Shown: positions 44,642 through 53,534 of the stretch, piece after piece
Position numbering within the stretch: the first letter of the stretch is position 1
How the letters are laid out: each line of letters begins with the position of its first letter
NCBI RefSeq assembly: GCF_937952055.1
Contig: NZ_CALFYO010000021.1
Coordinates: 248,001-312,000, forward strand
Source of the DNA: an uncultured Piscinibacter sp.
Lineage (GTDB): Bacteria > Pseudomonadota > Gammaproteobacteria > Burkholderiales > Burkholderiaceae_C
Direction: 5' to 3'
Length of the DNA stretch: 64,000 nucleotides
Made by a program: the position numbers and the translations under genes
The notes under the pieces: model-generated
What the model saw: only the letters and a program-made list of their open reading frames with translations
Told to the model about the DNA's origin: nothing
Databases searched by the model: none

Positions 44642-44985
44642 GCTTCTCTTTCGCAGATGCAACGGCGCAAGGCGCCGCCGGGCCGCCCATGCTGGGCAGC
44701 CCTGTCAGGTCGCGGGGAACGTTCGTGGGAAGGCTCGAAGCGACGGCATCGCCGCCAACCTGGCCCACGCCTGAAGGCGAGAGAGTTTCGAGAAGCGGCG
44801 CAGCAGACGCGCACCGCGAGGACCGAAACGAAGGTCGAAGGTGATGAACGGAAACGCCCGACCGGAGTCGGACGCTGGGCCGCATTGTAGCCGCTTTGCG
44901 GCGGGCCTGCTGCGCCGCACCATGAACCGCACCACATGACCTTGGTCAAGCGTTACAGGCCGGTACGCTGGCAGACTGGCCACCC
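44642..44985. other. 344-base intergenic region with long rhlE leader
   Basis: No gene is supported here. On the minus strand TACAAT (44884-44889) could be the -10 of rhlE and would give an mRNA leader of about 235 bases. The leader holds GC-rich self-complementary parts (GGCGC-AAG-GCGCC near 44664-44676). A short spacer of about 95 bases remains for the divergent gene at 44986. Confidence 0.45.
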
Positions 44986-45774
44986 ATGCGCGAAAGCCCT
45001 GCCCTCGTCGAGTCCCGCCGCTTCGGCACGCGCACCGTGCCCCTGCTGCGCCCGTTGGGATGGCTGGTGGTGGGCTGGCGCGACTTCGTGCGCTGCCCGC
45101 TGCCGGGCTTGCTGCACGGTGTGCTGCTGGCGGTGTTCGGCGGTGCGCTGCTGTGGGCCGCGCGCAACCAGTTCTGGCTGCTCTCGGGCGCCTTTTCCGG
45201 GTTCCTGCTCGTCGCGCCCATCCTCGCCACCGGCCTGTACGCGGTGAGCCGCACGCTGCAACGCGAAGGCCGCGCCGACCTCGGCGTCGCGCTGCGCGTC
45301 TGGCGCCCTCGCGATGGCCGGCTGATTGTGTTCGGCGTGCTGCTCGCCTTCGCCGGCACCGGCTGGGTGATGACTTCTGCCGCACTGATCACCGGCTTCA
45401 CGCCGGCGCCGGTGCGCAACCCGAGCGAGTTCATCCGCGTCGTCGTGCTCGCCGAGCAGGGCCACCTGTTCGAGATCTGGTTGGCCCTGGGCGGCGTACT
45501 CGCCGCACCGGTGTTCGCCTCCAGCGTGGTGGCCATCCCGCTGCTGCTCGACCGCGAGATCGGCGTGCTCGCCGCGGTGTTCACCAGCTGGCGCGTGGTG
45601 ATGGAGAACCCGGTGCCGCTCGCATTGTGGGCCGGGCTGATCATGGCGCTTACCTTGGTGGGCATGGCCACGCTGATGCTCGGCCTGGTCGTGGTGGTGC
45701 CCTGGGTCGCACATGCGAGCTGGCACGCCTACCGCGACCTGGTCGACACCTCCGGCCTCGCCGAACGGCCCTGA
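44986..45774 (+). CDS. DUF2189/BPSS1780-type integral membrane protein
   Basis: The protein has 262 residues. At least six hydrophobic segments are visible: PLPGLLHGVLLAVFGGALLW, WLLSGAFSGFLLVAPILATG, LIVFGVLLAFAGTGWVM, LFEIWLALGGVLAAPVFASS, PLALWAGLIMALTLVGMATL and MLGLVVVVPWVAHASWHAYR. This is the layout of the BPSS1780 family (DUF2189) in betaproteobacteria. The function is unknown. It is followed closely by two other small membrane genes, possibly one operon. Confidence 0.85.
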   Translation: MRESPALVESRRFGTRTVPLLRPLGWLVVGWRDFVRCPLPGLLHGVLLAVFGGALLWAARNQFWLLSGAFSGFLLVAPILATGLYAVSRTLQREGRADLGVALRVWRPRDGRLIVFGVLLAFAGTGWVMTSAALITGFTPAPVRNPSEFIRVVVLAEQGHLFEIWLALGGVLAAPVFASSVVAIPLLLDREIGVLAAVFTSWRVVMENPVPLALWAGLIMALTLVGMATLMLGLVVVVPWVAHASWHAYRDLVDTSGLAERP

Positions 45775-45788
45775 CTCCGGCCATCGAC

Positions 45789-46007
45789 ATGTTCGGCTAC
45801 AGCGAGGACCAGATCGCGCAGTTCGGGCTGACCTTCGGCGTCAGCGCGTTCATGCTCTACATGGTCTTCATCATCCTGCAGCTCGCGCGCGAATCGAAGG
45901 CCGGCAAGTTCGGCACCTTCGTGTTGCTGCTGGGCCTGGGCGTGGGCCTGATCGGCTTCGCGGCCAAGGGCCTGATCAAGTTCTTCCTGGCGGGAGTCGT
46001 CGAATGA
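45789..46007 (+). CDS. DUF2788 small membrane protein
   Basis: The protein has 72 residues and two hydrophobic helices (FGVSAFMLYMVFIILQLARE; FGTFVLLLGLGVGLIGFAAK). The segment MVFIILQLARESKAGKFGTF matches DUF2788 proteins of betaproteobacteria. Function unknown. It overlaps the next start by 4 bases (ATGA). Confidence 0.8.
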   Translation: MFGYSEDQIAQFGLTFGVSAFMLYMVFIILQLARESKAGKFGTFVLLLGLGVGLIGFAAKGLIKFFLAGVVE

Positions 46008-46609
46008 GCACCGGTGCGCTGCGACACGCTTGGTACGACGACGCACTCGCCTTCGTCACGGGTACGCTGTTCATCGCCTTCGGCGTGGCCATGTTCACCC
46101 ATGCGGGCCTGCTCACCGGCGGCACGGCCGGCGTGGCCTTCCTCGCACACTACGCGACGGGCTTCGGCTTCGGGCCCCTGTTCTTCCTCATCAACCTGCC
46201 GTTCTACGTGCTCGCCTGGCGGGCGATGGGGCGGACCTTCACGCTGAAGACCTTTGCCGCGGTAACGCTGCTGTCGGCGCTGACGAGCGCGGTGCCGCGC
46301 TGGGCCGGCTTCGCGGTGCTCGACCCCTGGTTCGCGGCCATCGCCGGCGGCCTGCTGATGGGTGCCGGCTTCCTCGTGCTGTTCCGCCACCACGCCAGCC
46401 TGGGCGGCCTGAACATCCTCGTGCTGGTGCTGCAGAAGCGATTCGGCTGGCGCGCCGGCTGGGTGCAGATGGGCATCGACGGCGCGATCCTGCTCGCCTC
46501 GCTGGCGCTGGTGGAGCCGCAGCGCATCCTCCTGTCGATCGTCGGGGCGCTGGCGTTGAACCTCACGCTGGCGCTCAACCACCGGCCGGGGCGTTACGTG
46601 GCGTTCTGA
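46004..46609 (+). CDS. YitT family membrane protein
   Basis: The protein has 201 residues. The hydrophobic core FGVAMFTHAGLLTGGTAGVA, then GFGFGPLFFLINLPFYVLAW and GGLLMGAGFLVLFRHHASLG with the GGLNILVLVLQKRFGWRAGW element are typical of the YitT/DUF161 family. These are multi-pass inner-membrane proteins of unknown transport function. It ends close to the phaB terminator and is convergent with phaB. Confidence 0.85.
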   Translation: MSTGALRHAWYDDALAFVTGTLFIAFGVAMFTHAGLLTGGTAGVAFLAHYATGFGFGPLFFLINLPFYVLAWRAMGRTFTLKTFAAVTLLSALTSAVPRWAGFAVLDPWFAAIAGGLLMGAGFLVLFRHHASLGGLNILVLVLQKRFGWRAGWVQMGIDGAILLASLALVEPQRILLSIVGALALNLTLALNHRPGRYVAF

Positions 46610-46622
46610 ACGGCCATGAAAA

Positions 46623-46643
46623 AACCCGGCGCGAAGCCGGGTT
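46623..46643 (-). terminator. Intrinsic terminator of phaB
   Basis: Stem AACCCGGC (46623-46630) and GCCGGGTT (46636-46643) with a 5-base loop; on the minus strand a run of T follows. It closes the phaCAB transcript. Confidence 0.85.
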
Positions 46644-46666
46644 CGTGCTGCACCGCCTGCGCGGGC

Positions 46667-47404
46667 TCAGCCCATGTGCAAACCGCCGTTCACGGAGAAG
46701 TCCGCGCCGGTCGCGAACCCCGACTCGTCCGACGCCACCCACGACACGATCGAGGCGATGTCCTCCGGCGTGCCCAGGCGCTTGACCGGGATGCCGGCGA
46801 CGATCTTGTCCAGCACTTCCTGCTTGATCGCCTTGACCATGTCGGTGGCGATGTAGCCCGGGCTCACGGTGTTCACCGTCACCCCCTTGTTGGCCACTTC
46901 CTGCGCCAGCGCCATCGTGAAGCCGTGCATGCCGGCCTTGGCGGCGGAGTAGTTGGTCTGGCCGAACTGGCCCTTCTCGCCGTTGACCGAGCTGATGTTG
47001 ACGATGCGGCCCCAGCCCTTGTCGAGCATGCCCTCGATCACCTGCTTGGTGACGTTGAACAGGCTGGTCAGATTGGTCTCGATCACCGCGTCCCAGTCGG
47101 CACGGCTCATCTTGCGGAACATGCCGTCGCGCGTGATGCCGGCGTTGTTCACCAGCACGTCCACCGTGCCGTGCTCGGCCTTGACCTTCTCGAACGCGGC
47201 GACCGTCGAGTCCCAGTCGCCCACGTTGCCGACGGATGCGTAGAAGGTGTAACCCAGCGCCTTCTGCTCGCCGAGCCACTTGTTGAAGTCACGGCTCGGG
47301 CCGCAGCCCGCGATGACCTTGAACCCGTCCTTGTGCAGGCGCTGGCACATCGCAGTGCCGATGCCACCCATGCCGCCCGTCACGTACGCAAGCTTCTGAG
47401 CCAT
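46667..47404 (-). CDS. phaB: Acetoacetyl-CoA reductase PhaB
   Basis: The protein has 245 residues and belongs to the short-chain dehydrogenases. The cofactor motif is YVTGGMGGIGTAMCQRLHKD; the catalytic set is NNAGITRD, ISSVNGEKGQFGQTNYSAAK and the final SVNGGLHMG. It reduces acetoacetyl-CoA to (R)-3-hydroxybutyryl-CoA with NADPH for polyhydroxybutyrate. It is the last gene of the phaC-phaA-phaB operon and is followed by a terminator. phaR is not in the window. Confidence 0.96.
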   Translation of the reverse strand: MAQKLAYVTGGMGGIGTAMCQRLHKDGFKVIAGCGPSRDFNKWLGEQKALGYTFYASVGNVGDWDSTVAAFEKVKAEHGTVDVLVNNAGITRDGMFRKMSRADWDAVIETNLTSLFNVTKQVIEGMLDKGWGRIVNISSVNGEKGQFGQTNYSAAKAGMHGFTMALAQEVANKGVTVNTVSPGYIATDMVKAIKQEVLDKIVAGIPVKRLGTPEDIASIVSWVASDESGFATGADFSVNGGLHMG

Positions 47405-47441
47405 GTGTCTCTCCTGGTTGAAATCGTGTTGTGTGTCCGCT

Positions 47442-48623
47442 TCAGCGCTCGACCGTCAGCGCCACGCCCATGCCGCCGCCGATGCACAGCGAGGCAATGC
47501 CCTTCTTGGCATTGCGGCGCTGCATCTCGTGCAGCAGCGTGACGAGGATGCGGCAACCGGAGGCGCCGATCGGGTGGCCGATGGCAATGGCGCCGCCGTT
47601 GACGTTGACCTTGCTGGTGTCCCAGCCCATCTCCTGGTGCACCGCGCAGGCCTGCGCAGCGAATGCCTCGTTGATCTCGAGCAGGTCGAGGTCGGCGGCC
47701 TTCCAGCCGGCGCGCTGCAGTGCACGCTGGCTGGCCGGCACCGGGCCCATGCCCATGGTCGCCGGGTCGAGGCCGGCGCTGGCGTAACTGGCGATGCGCG
47801 CCAGCGGCGTCAGGCCGAGCTTGTCGGCGCTCTTGGCGCTCATCACCACCACGCCGGCGGCGCCGTCGTTCAGGCCGGACGCGTTGCCGGCAGTCACGCT
47901 GCCGGCCTTGTCGAAGGCCGGGCGCAGGCCGGCCAGTCCTTCGGCGCTGGTCTTGCGATTGAGGAACTCGTCGTTGGCGAAGACGATCGGGTCGCCCTTC
48001 TTCTGCGCGATGCTGAACGGCACGATCTCGTCCTTGAACTTGCCGGCATCCTGCGCGGCGGCGGCCTTCTGCTGCGAGGCCAGCGCCAGCGCGTCCTGGG
48101 CCTCGCGGCTGACGCCGTACTTCTTCGCCACGTTCTCGGCCGTGATGCCCATGTGGTACTGGTTGTAGACGTCCCACAGGCCGTCGACGATCATCGAGTC
48201 GACCAGCTTCCAGTCGCCCATGCGCTGGCCGTTGCGGGAGTTGGGCAACACGTGCGGCGCAAGGCTCATGTTTTCCTGGCCGCCGGCGATGACGATCTCG
48301 GAGTCGCCATCGCGGATCGCCTGTGCTGCGAGCATGACCGCCTTCAGACCCGATCCGCAGACCTTGTTGATGGTCATCGCCGGGACGTGCTGGGGCAGTC
48401 CCGACTTGATGACGGACTGGCGTGCCGGGTTCTGCCCGGCGCCGGCCTGCAGCACCTGGCCGAGGATGACCTCGCCGATCTGCCCGCCTTCCAGCTTGGC
48501 GCGCTTGAGCAGCTCGGCGATCACCGCGGCGCCGAGTTCGGGCGCGGGGGTGGCGGCGAGCGTACCGCCGAACTTGCCGACGGCAGTGCGGGCGGCGGCG
48601 ACGATCACGATGTCGGTGGTCAT
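47442..48623 (-). CDS. phaA: Acetyl-CoA C-acetyltransferase PhaA
   Basis: The protein has 393 residues. Catalytic Cys89 lies in INKVCGSGLKAVMLA; the conserved His (about 350) in AIAIGHPIGASGCRI and the second Cys (about 380) in SLCIGGGMG complete the thiolase site. It condenses two acetyl-CoA to acetoacetyl-CoA, the first step of PHB synthesis. It follows phaC after 98 bases on the minus strand. Confidence 0.96.
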   Translation of the reverse strand: MTTDIVIVAAARTAVGKFGGTLAATPAPELGAAVIAELLKRAKLEGGQIGEVILGQVLQAGAGQNPARQSVIKSGLPQHVPAMTINKVCGSGLKAVMLAAQAIRDGDSEIVIAGGQENMSLAPHVLPNSRNGQRMGDWKLVDSMIVDGLWDVYNQYHMGITAENVAKKYGVSREAQDALALASQQKAAAAQDAGKFKDEIVPFSIAQKKGDPIVFANDEFLNRKTSAEGLAGLRPAFDKAGSVTAGNASGLNDGAAGVVVMSAKSADKLGLTPLARIASYASAGLDPATMGMGPVPASQRALQRAGWKAADLDLLEINEAFAAQACAVHQEMGWDTSKVNVNGGAIAIGHPIGASGCRILVTLLHEMQRRNAKKGIASLCIGGGMGVALTVER

Positions 48624-48721
48624 GAGCGAGTCTCCTGCGATGGAACGGGTCGGTGGATGAGTTCTGTCAGGTCACACTGTCGCGCTTCGCCGATGAGGCA
48701 TCAAGCCCCATCGACCCGGTC

Positions 48722-50440
48722 TCAGGCCTTCTGCTTGACGTAGCGGCCGGGTGCCGGTTCGATGGCCTTGTGGCCGCGGTTGCCGTAGGCCTTCGGGGCG
48801 GGGATCTGCTTGCCGGCGTGTCCCTTCAGCCAGTTCGCCCAGTCGGTCCACCAGCTTCCAGGGTATTCCTTGGCCTTGGCGAACCAGGCCTGCGGATCCG
48901 CCGGCAAGGCGTTCGTCGAGCCGATCCAGTGGCTGCGCTTGCCCTTGGCCGGCGGGTTGATCACGCCGGCGATGTGCCCCGAAGCGCCCATCACGAAGCG
49001 GACCTGGCCCTTCGCGCCGGAGAGCACCTGCGTGTTCAGGTACGCACCGTCCCAGGGCACGATGTGGTCCTCGCGCGAGGCGTAGACGTACGTCGGCGCC
49101 TTGATCGCACCGAGGTCGACCTTCTCGCCGCACACCGTCACCTTGCCCGGCTTGGCGAGGTTGTTCTCGTGGTAGGTGTTGCGCAGGTACCAGCAGTACA
49201 TCGGCCCCGGCAGGTTGGTACTGTCGCTGTTCCAGTACAACAGGTCGAATGGTGGCGGCGTCTCGCCCTTCAGGTAATTGCCGACGACGTAGTTCCACAC
49301 CAGGTCGTTGGGGCGCAGGAAGCTGAAGGTCGAGGCGAGTTCCTGCCCCTTGAGCAGGCTGCCGCCTCCCGGGCTCGCAGGGCCGAGCGTCATCTCGCGC
49401 ATCTGCACCATCGCCTCGTCGATGAACAGGTCGAGCACGCCGGTGTTGGAAAAGTCCAGCAGCGTGGTCAGCAGCGTCAGGCTGGCCGCCGGCTGTTCGC
49501 CGCGGGCCGCCAGCACCGCCAATGCCGTGGAGAGGATCGTGCCCCCGACGCAGAAGCCCAGCATGTTCATCTGCTCGCTGCCGCTGATGTCCTGCACCTC
49601 GCGGATGGCGCGGATCGCCGCGTCCTCGATGTACTGGTCCCAGGAGAAGTCGGCAATGCTCTCGTCGGCGTTGCGCCAGCTGACGACGAACAGGCGGTGG
49701 CCTTGCTCGACCGTGTAGCGGATCAGCGAGTTGTCCGGCTGCAGGTCGAGGATGTAGTACTTGTTGATGCACGGCGGCACGAACAGCATCGGCCGCTCGT
49801 ACACCTTCGCCGTCAGCGGCTTGTACTCGATGAGCTGGAACAGTTCGTTCTCGAACACCACGGCGCCTTCGGTGGTGGCGACGTTGCGGCCGACCTCGAA
49901 GACGCTCATGTCGGTCTGCGAGAGGTGGCCCTGCTGGATGTCGTTCCACAGGTGGCGCAGCCCCTGGCTGATGCTCTCGCCCTTCGTCTCCAGCGCCTTG
50001 CGCTGCGCCTCCGGGTTCAGGGCAAGGTAGTTGCTCGGCGAGGAGGCGTCGACCCATTGCTGTACCGCGAACCGGATGCGCTGCTTGGTCTTGGCGTCGC
50101 CTTCGACGGCGTCGGCCATCTGCATGAGCGTGCGCGCGTTGAGCAGGTACATCTGCGCGATGTAGGCGCTGGCCGGGTTCTTCAGCCAATCCTGCGCGGC
50201 GAAGCGCTTGTCGGCCGGCGACGGCGCAGCCTCTCCTTCGGCCTGCGCGACGCGCAGATTCTGGTTCCAGAGCTCGGTGGCCTGCTTGAGGTAGTCGGCC
50301 TGCAGGCGTGACACCTCGGGCAGCGGCAAGTTCAGGTCGGACAGCGACTTCCAGACCTCGCCGACGGTGGAGCCGAAGGCCTTGGCAGCCTCGGCCGGAT
50401 CCATCGAAGCCCGGGTCGCCGGACGGGATGTCGTTTTCAT
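48722..50440 (-). CDS. phaC: Class I poly(3-hydroxyalkanoate) synthase PhaC
   Basis: The protein has 572 residues. The ATG at 50440 has GAGGAGAC upstream. The lipase-like box with the nucleophile Cys297 is MNMLGFCVGGTILSTALAVL; PhaC_N features (GHLSQTDMSVFEVGRNVATT, EGAVVFENELFQLIEYKPLT) and the C-terminal GHIAGVINPPAKG with the catalytic His are present. Size and motif fit class I synthases that polymerise 3-hydroxybutyryl-CoA. It heads the phaCAB operon, whose promoter should lie in 50441-50550. Phasin function is linked to this polymer (see 4703-5107). Confidence 0.96.
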   Translation of the reverse strand: MKTTSRPATRASMDPAEAAKAFGSTVGEVWKSLSDLNLPLPEVSRLQADYLKQATELWNQNLRVAQAEGEAAPSPADKRFAAQDWLKNPASAYIAQMYLLNARTLMQMADAVEGDAKTKQRIRFAVQQWVDASSPSNYLALNPEAQRKALETKGESISQGLRHLWNDIQQGHLSQTDMSVFEVGRNVATTEGAVVFENELFQLIEYKPLTAKVYERPMLFVPPCINKYYILDLQPDNSLIRYTVEQGHRLFVVSWRNADESIADFSWDQYIEDAAIRAIREVQDISGSEQMNMLGFCVGGTILSTALAVLAARGEQPAASLTLLTTLLDFSNTGVLDLFIDEAMVQMREMTLGPASPGGGSLLKGQELASTFSFLRPNDLVWNYVVGNYLKGETPPPFDLLYWNSDSTNLPGPMYCWYLRNTYHENNLAKPGKVTVCGEKVDLGAIKAPTYVYASREDHIVPWDGAYLNTQVLSGAKGQVRFVMGASGHIAGVINPPAKGKRSHWIGSTNALPADPQAWFAKAKEYPGSWWTDWANWLKGHAGKQIPAPKAYGNRGHKAIEPAPGRYVKQKA

Positions 50441-50550
50441 GTAAGTCTCCTCACGGATGCTTCTGGTCGACGAAGCTGTTCTTGTGGAATCAGTGTTACC
50501 TGGAAAGCTTACCACATCATGACGTTGAATTTCATCATTCGGTAAGAAAG

Positions 50551-50832
50551 ATGTACCTCGTCGCGATCGCCTGGGGCTACGTGGTGCTGATGATGGCGGT
50601 CGCGGAGGCGACCAGCCCGAATGGGACCGTGCTCGGTGCGGTCTTCACGGTCCTGCTCTACGGCGTGCTGCCGCTGTCCATCGTGCTCTACGTGCTGGGC
50701 ACACCGGCACGCAAACGCGCACGGCGCGCCGCCGAGGCGGCCAACTCGGCAGCCTCATTGGCGGCGGTCCAGCCAGACCGCGGCGACCATGCGCCCGGTC
50801 AGACGGTCGCGCCGGTACGAAAAGAACCGTGA
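50551..50832 (+). CDS. Small membrane protein, divergent from phaC
   Basis: The protein has 93 residues. Two hydrophobic helices (YLVAIAWGYVVLMMAVAEAT; LGAVFTVLLYGVLPLSIVLY) are followed by a charged tail (KRARRAAEAANSAASLAAVQ). The family resembles short hypothetical proteins that sit next to phaC in Burkholderiales. Function unknown. Its last 78 bases overlap the 3' end of the oppositely oriented pgeF. Confidence 0.7.
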   Translation: MYLVAIAWGYVVLMMAVAEATSPNGTVLGAVFTVLLYGVLPLSIVLYVLGTPARKRARRAAEAANSAASLAAVQPDRGDHAPGQTVAPVRKEP

Positions 50833-51519
50833 GGCGTCCTCCACGGTGCACCAGGCACCGCCGCTGACGTCGGTGACGCTGGCCAGGCGAAGCCGCCAGC
50901 GCGCCAGGCCGGCGAGGTCGGCCAGCCACTTGTCCGGCGCGTGCGGCGCGAAATACGGGGCGGCCGGGCCGCCGGGGATGGCGCCGAAGGCCTCGAGCAC
51001 ATCCGGCCCCACCTCGAACTGCCGCGGCCCGATGCACGGTCCGAGCCAGACCTGGACCTGCGCGGGCTCGCAGCCGGCGGCATCGCACAGTGACGCCAGG
51101 GTCGCCTCCAGCACACCGAGCGACAACCCGCGCCAGCCGGCATGGGCACCCGCCACACCCCGCCCTTGCGGCGCGGCGAACAGCACCGGCAGGCAGTCGG
51201 CCACCTGCACCGTGCAGGCGATGCCGGGCTCGCAGCAGACGCTCGCATCGGCCGTCGGCTGCGTGCCGATGTGCCCGACCGTGAGCCGGACCACCTCCTT
51301 GCCGTGCACCTGGTTCAGCCACACCGGCTTGGCGCCGATCGCCGCCGCGAAGATGGCCTGATTGCGCGCCACCGCCAGCGGATCGTCGCCCAGGCCACCG
51401 CGGATGTTCATGCTGGCGAAAGGCCCTTCGCTGACACCGCCGGCACGCGTGGTCATCAGCGCGCCGACGCGCGGCGCATCCCAGTCGGGGCGCAGCCAGT
51501 CGCGGTGGGCGGGAGACAC
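50755..51519 (-). CDS. pgeF: Purine nucleoside phosphorylase / laccase-domain protein (YfiH)
   Basis: The protein has 254 residues from the GTG at 51519 (SPAHRDWLRPDWDAP), 8 bases after the maiA stop; longer readings lie inside maiA. The metal-site motifs of the family are LNQVHGKEVVRLTVG (His), TVQVADCLPVLFAAP (Cys) and GAHAGWRGLSLGVL (His), followed by WLGPCIGPRQFEVG. The E. coli homologue edits peptidoglycan precursors and other YfiH proteins phosphorolyse adenosine. Placement next to pha genes is common in this order. Confidence 0.9.
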   Translation of the reverse strand: MSPAHRDWLRPDWDAPRVGALMTTRAGGVSEGPFASMNIRGGLGDDPLAVARNQAIFAAAIGAKPVWLNQVHGKEVVRLTVGHIGTQPTADASVCCEPGIACTVQVADCLPVLFAAPQGRGVAGAHAGWRGLSLGVLEATLASLCDAAGCEPAQVQVWLGPCIGPRQFEVGPDVLEAFGAIPGGPAAPYFAPHAPDKWLADLAGLARWRLRLASVTDVSGGAWCTVEDASRFFSYRRDRLTGRMVAAVWLDRRQ

Positions 51520-51527
51520 CAGGCGCC

Positions 51528-52172
51528 TCAGGCCGCGTCGGGACAGGCCGAAGGCTGCGTCTTTGCGAAGGCATCGAGGCCCATGCAGGCCTCGAAGATG
51601 CGCATCACCGTGGGCACATGGTCGAGCCGACAGTCCATGCGCTTGGCGTTGTGGATCTGCGGCACCAGCACCACGTCGGCGAGCGTCGGCGCATCGCCAT
51701 GGCAGAAGCGGCCGGTGCCCGGGTGCGTGGCGAGTTGCTGCTCGACCGCCTCGAGTCCGGTCTCCACCCAATGCAGGTACCAGCGGTTCTTGTCGTCTTC
51801 CGACACCTTGAGGTCGTTCACCAGGTAGCGCAGCACGCGCAGATTGTTCAGCGGATGGATCTCGCAGGCCACGTCGAGCGCCAGCGCGCGGATGCGCGCC
51901 CGGGCCGTCGCATCACCGGGCAGCAGCGGAGGCTGCGGATGCAGTTCGTCGAGGTACTCCACGATCGCCAGCGACTGCGTGACGATGCTCTCGCCATCCC
52001 TGAGCAGCGGCACCAGCCGTGCCGGCGACAGCGCCGCGTACGACTCCTTGAACTGTTCGTTGCGCGTCAGATGCACCGGGATGTAGTCGTACTCCAGCCC
52101 CTTGAGTGCGAGCGCGATGCGCACGCGGTACGAGGCCGAGGAGCGAAAGTAGTTGTAGAGCTGCATGGCCAT
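51528..52172 (-). CDS. Maleylacetoacetate/maleylpyruvate isomerase
   Basis: The protein has 214 residues in the zeta-class GST fold. The signature YFRSSASYRVRIALALKGLE carries the catalytic SSxSxRVR, and TQSLAIVEYLDELHPQPPLL, HPLNNLRVLRYL and RFCHGDAPTLADVVLVPQIH are conserved. It isomerises maleylacetoacetate (tyrosine route) or maleylpyruvate (gentisate route). The partner next door is a fumarylpyruvate hydrolase, so gentisate breakdown is more likely. Gentisate dioxygenase is not in the window. Confidence 0.92.
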   Translation of the reverse strand: MAMQLYNYFRSSASYRVRIALALKGLEYDYIPVHLTRNEQFKESYAALSPARLVPLLRDGESIVTQSLAIVEYLDELHPQPPLLPGDATARARIRALALDVACEIHPLNNLRVLRYLVNDLKVSEDDKNRWYLHWVETGLEAVEQQLATHPGTGRFCHGDAPTLADVVLVPQIHNAKRMDCRLDHVPTVMRIFEACMGLDAFAKTQPSACPDAA

Positions 52173-52191
52173 GGCGTGAAATTCCTCGTGC

Positions 52192-52899
52192 TCAGCCCTG
52201 GATCACCTGCACCCGCAGCGATCCGACGCCGTCGATGCGCGCGTCGAGCGTGTCGCCGGCCACCACCGCGGCCACGCCCTCGGGCGTGCCGGTGAAGATC
52301 AGGTCGCCGGCCGCCAGCGTCCAGGCCGCCGACACATGCTCGATGATCTCCGGGATGCTCCAGATCAACTTGCCGATCGTGCTCTTCTGGCGCACGGCGC
52401 CATTGACCTCCAGCACGATGGCTGAGCCCTCGCCGAGGCCGCACTGCGCAGCCGGCCGAACTGGTCCGATCGGCGCGGATTCGTCGAAGCCCTTGCCGAT
52501 GCACCAGGGCCGGCCCTGCTTCTTCGCTTCGCCCTGCAGGTCGCGGCGCGTCATGTCCAGGCCGACCGCATAACCCCAGACATGGCCCAGGGCATCGGCC
52601 GCGGCGATGTTGCGCCCGCCCCTGCCGATGGCGACGACCAGTTCGACCTCATGGTGCAGGTCCTTCGTCAGGCTCGGATAGTGCATGCGCCCGACCTCGC
52701 CCTCGGCCACCGGCAGCACGGCGTCGGCCGGCTTCATGAAGAAGAACGGTGGCTCGCGGCCGGTGAAACCCATCTCCTTGGCGTGTTCGACGTAATTGCG
52801 GCCGACGCAGTAGATGCGGTGCACGGGAAACTGCGTGCCGGACGCGGCGCCCGCCACGGGCACCGCGGGCACGGCAGGCGGAGTGAGGACGAAAGTCAT
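52192..52899 (-). CDS. Fumarylacetoacetate/fumarylpyruvate hydrolase family protein
   Basis: The protein has 235 residues from the ATG at 52899 (MTFVLTPPAVPAVPVAGAAS). FAH-fold motifs are IYCVGRNYVEHAKEMGF, FFFMKPADAVLPVAEGE, DLHHEVELVVAIGRGGRN (metal-binding Glu residues) and LIFTGTPEGVAAVVAGD. Members of this length hydrolyse fumarylpyruvate to fumarate and pyruvate (NagK type). It precedes the isomerase with a 19-base gap on the same strand; together they finish the gentisate route. Confidence 0.92.
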   Translation of the reverse strand: MTFVLTPPAVPAVPVAGAASGTQFPVHRIYCVGRNYVEHAKEMGFTGREPPFFFMKPADAVLPVAEGEVGRMHYPSLTKDLHHEVELVVAIGRGGRNIAAADALGHVWGYAVGLDMTRRDLQGEAKKQGRPWCIGKGFDESAPIGPVRPAAQCGLGEGSAIVLEVNGAVRQKSTIGKLIWSIPEIIEHVSAAWTLAAGDLIFTGTPEGVAAVVAGDTLDARIDGVGSLRVQVIQG

Positions 52900-52988
52900 G
52901 GAAGCGGCTCCCGGCATGCGTTCAGATGTCTGCGGCGATGATGCCACGAGGCCCTTGGCGATGCCCTGCACGCTACACTGCCGCCGCC

Positions 52989-53534
52989 ATGTTCAACCCG
53001 CGCAGCATCAAGCACTGCCGTGCCTGCGGTGCGCCGGCGCAATACACCGTGCCGGCCGACGACAACCGCGAGCGTGCCACCTGCACGGTCTGCGGCACCA
53101 TCCACTACGAGAATCCGCTGAACGTGGTCGGCACCGTGCCTGCCTGGGACGACCAGGTGCTGCTGTGCCGCCGCAACATCGAGCCGCGCTATGGCCTGTG
53201 GACGCTTCCCGCCGGCTTCATGGAGCTCGGCGAGACCACCGCCGAAGGCGCACTGCGCGAGACCATCGAGGAAGCGGGCGCGAGGGTCGAGATGCAGGCC
53301 CTGTTCACCGTCCTCAACGTCGTGCGCGTCGGCCAGGTGCACTTCTTCTACCGGGCGAAGCTGCTCGACACGCGCTTCGAGCCCGGCCCGGAGACGATCG
53401 AGGCGCAGCTGTTCCGCGAAGAAGAGATCCCGTGGGAGCAGATCGCCTTCCGCACCGTGAAGGAAACGCTGCAGCGCTGGTTCGACGACCGCCGCAAGGG
53501 CCAGTTCGGCATCCACTGCGCCGATATCGGCTGA
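52989..53534 (+). CDS. Nudix hydrolase with N-terminal zinc ribbon
   Basis: The protein has 181 residues from MFNPRSIKHCRACGAPAQYT. A zinc ribbon (CRAC and CTVC) is followed by the Nudix box GFMELGETTAEGALRETIEE. This is the layout of NudC-like NADH or ADP-ribose hydrolases with a zinc ribbon. The true substrate is unknown. It stops by TGATG at the start of the secretion ATPase, so the two may be coupled, although their roles differ. Confidence 0.9.
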   Translation: MFNPRSIKHCRACGAPAQYTVPADDNRERATCTVCGTIHYENPLNVVGTVPAWDDQVLLCRRNIEPRYGLWTLPAGFMELGETTAEGALRETIEEAGARVEMQALFTVLNVVRVGQVHFFYRAKLLDTRFEPGPETIEAQLFREEEIPWEQIAFRTVKETLQRWFDDRRKGQFGIHCADIG

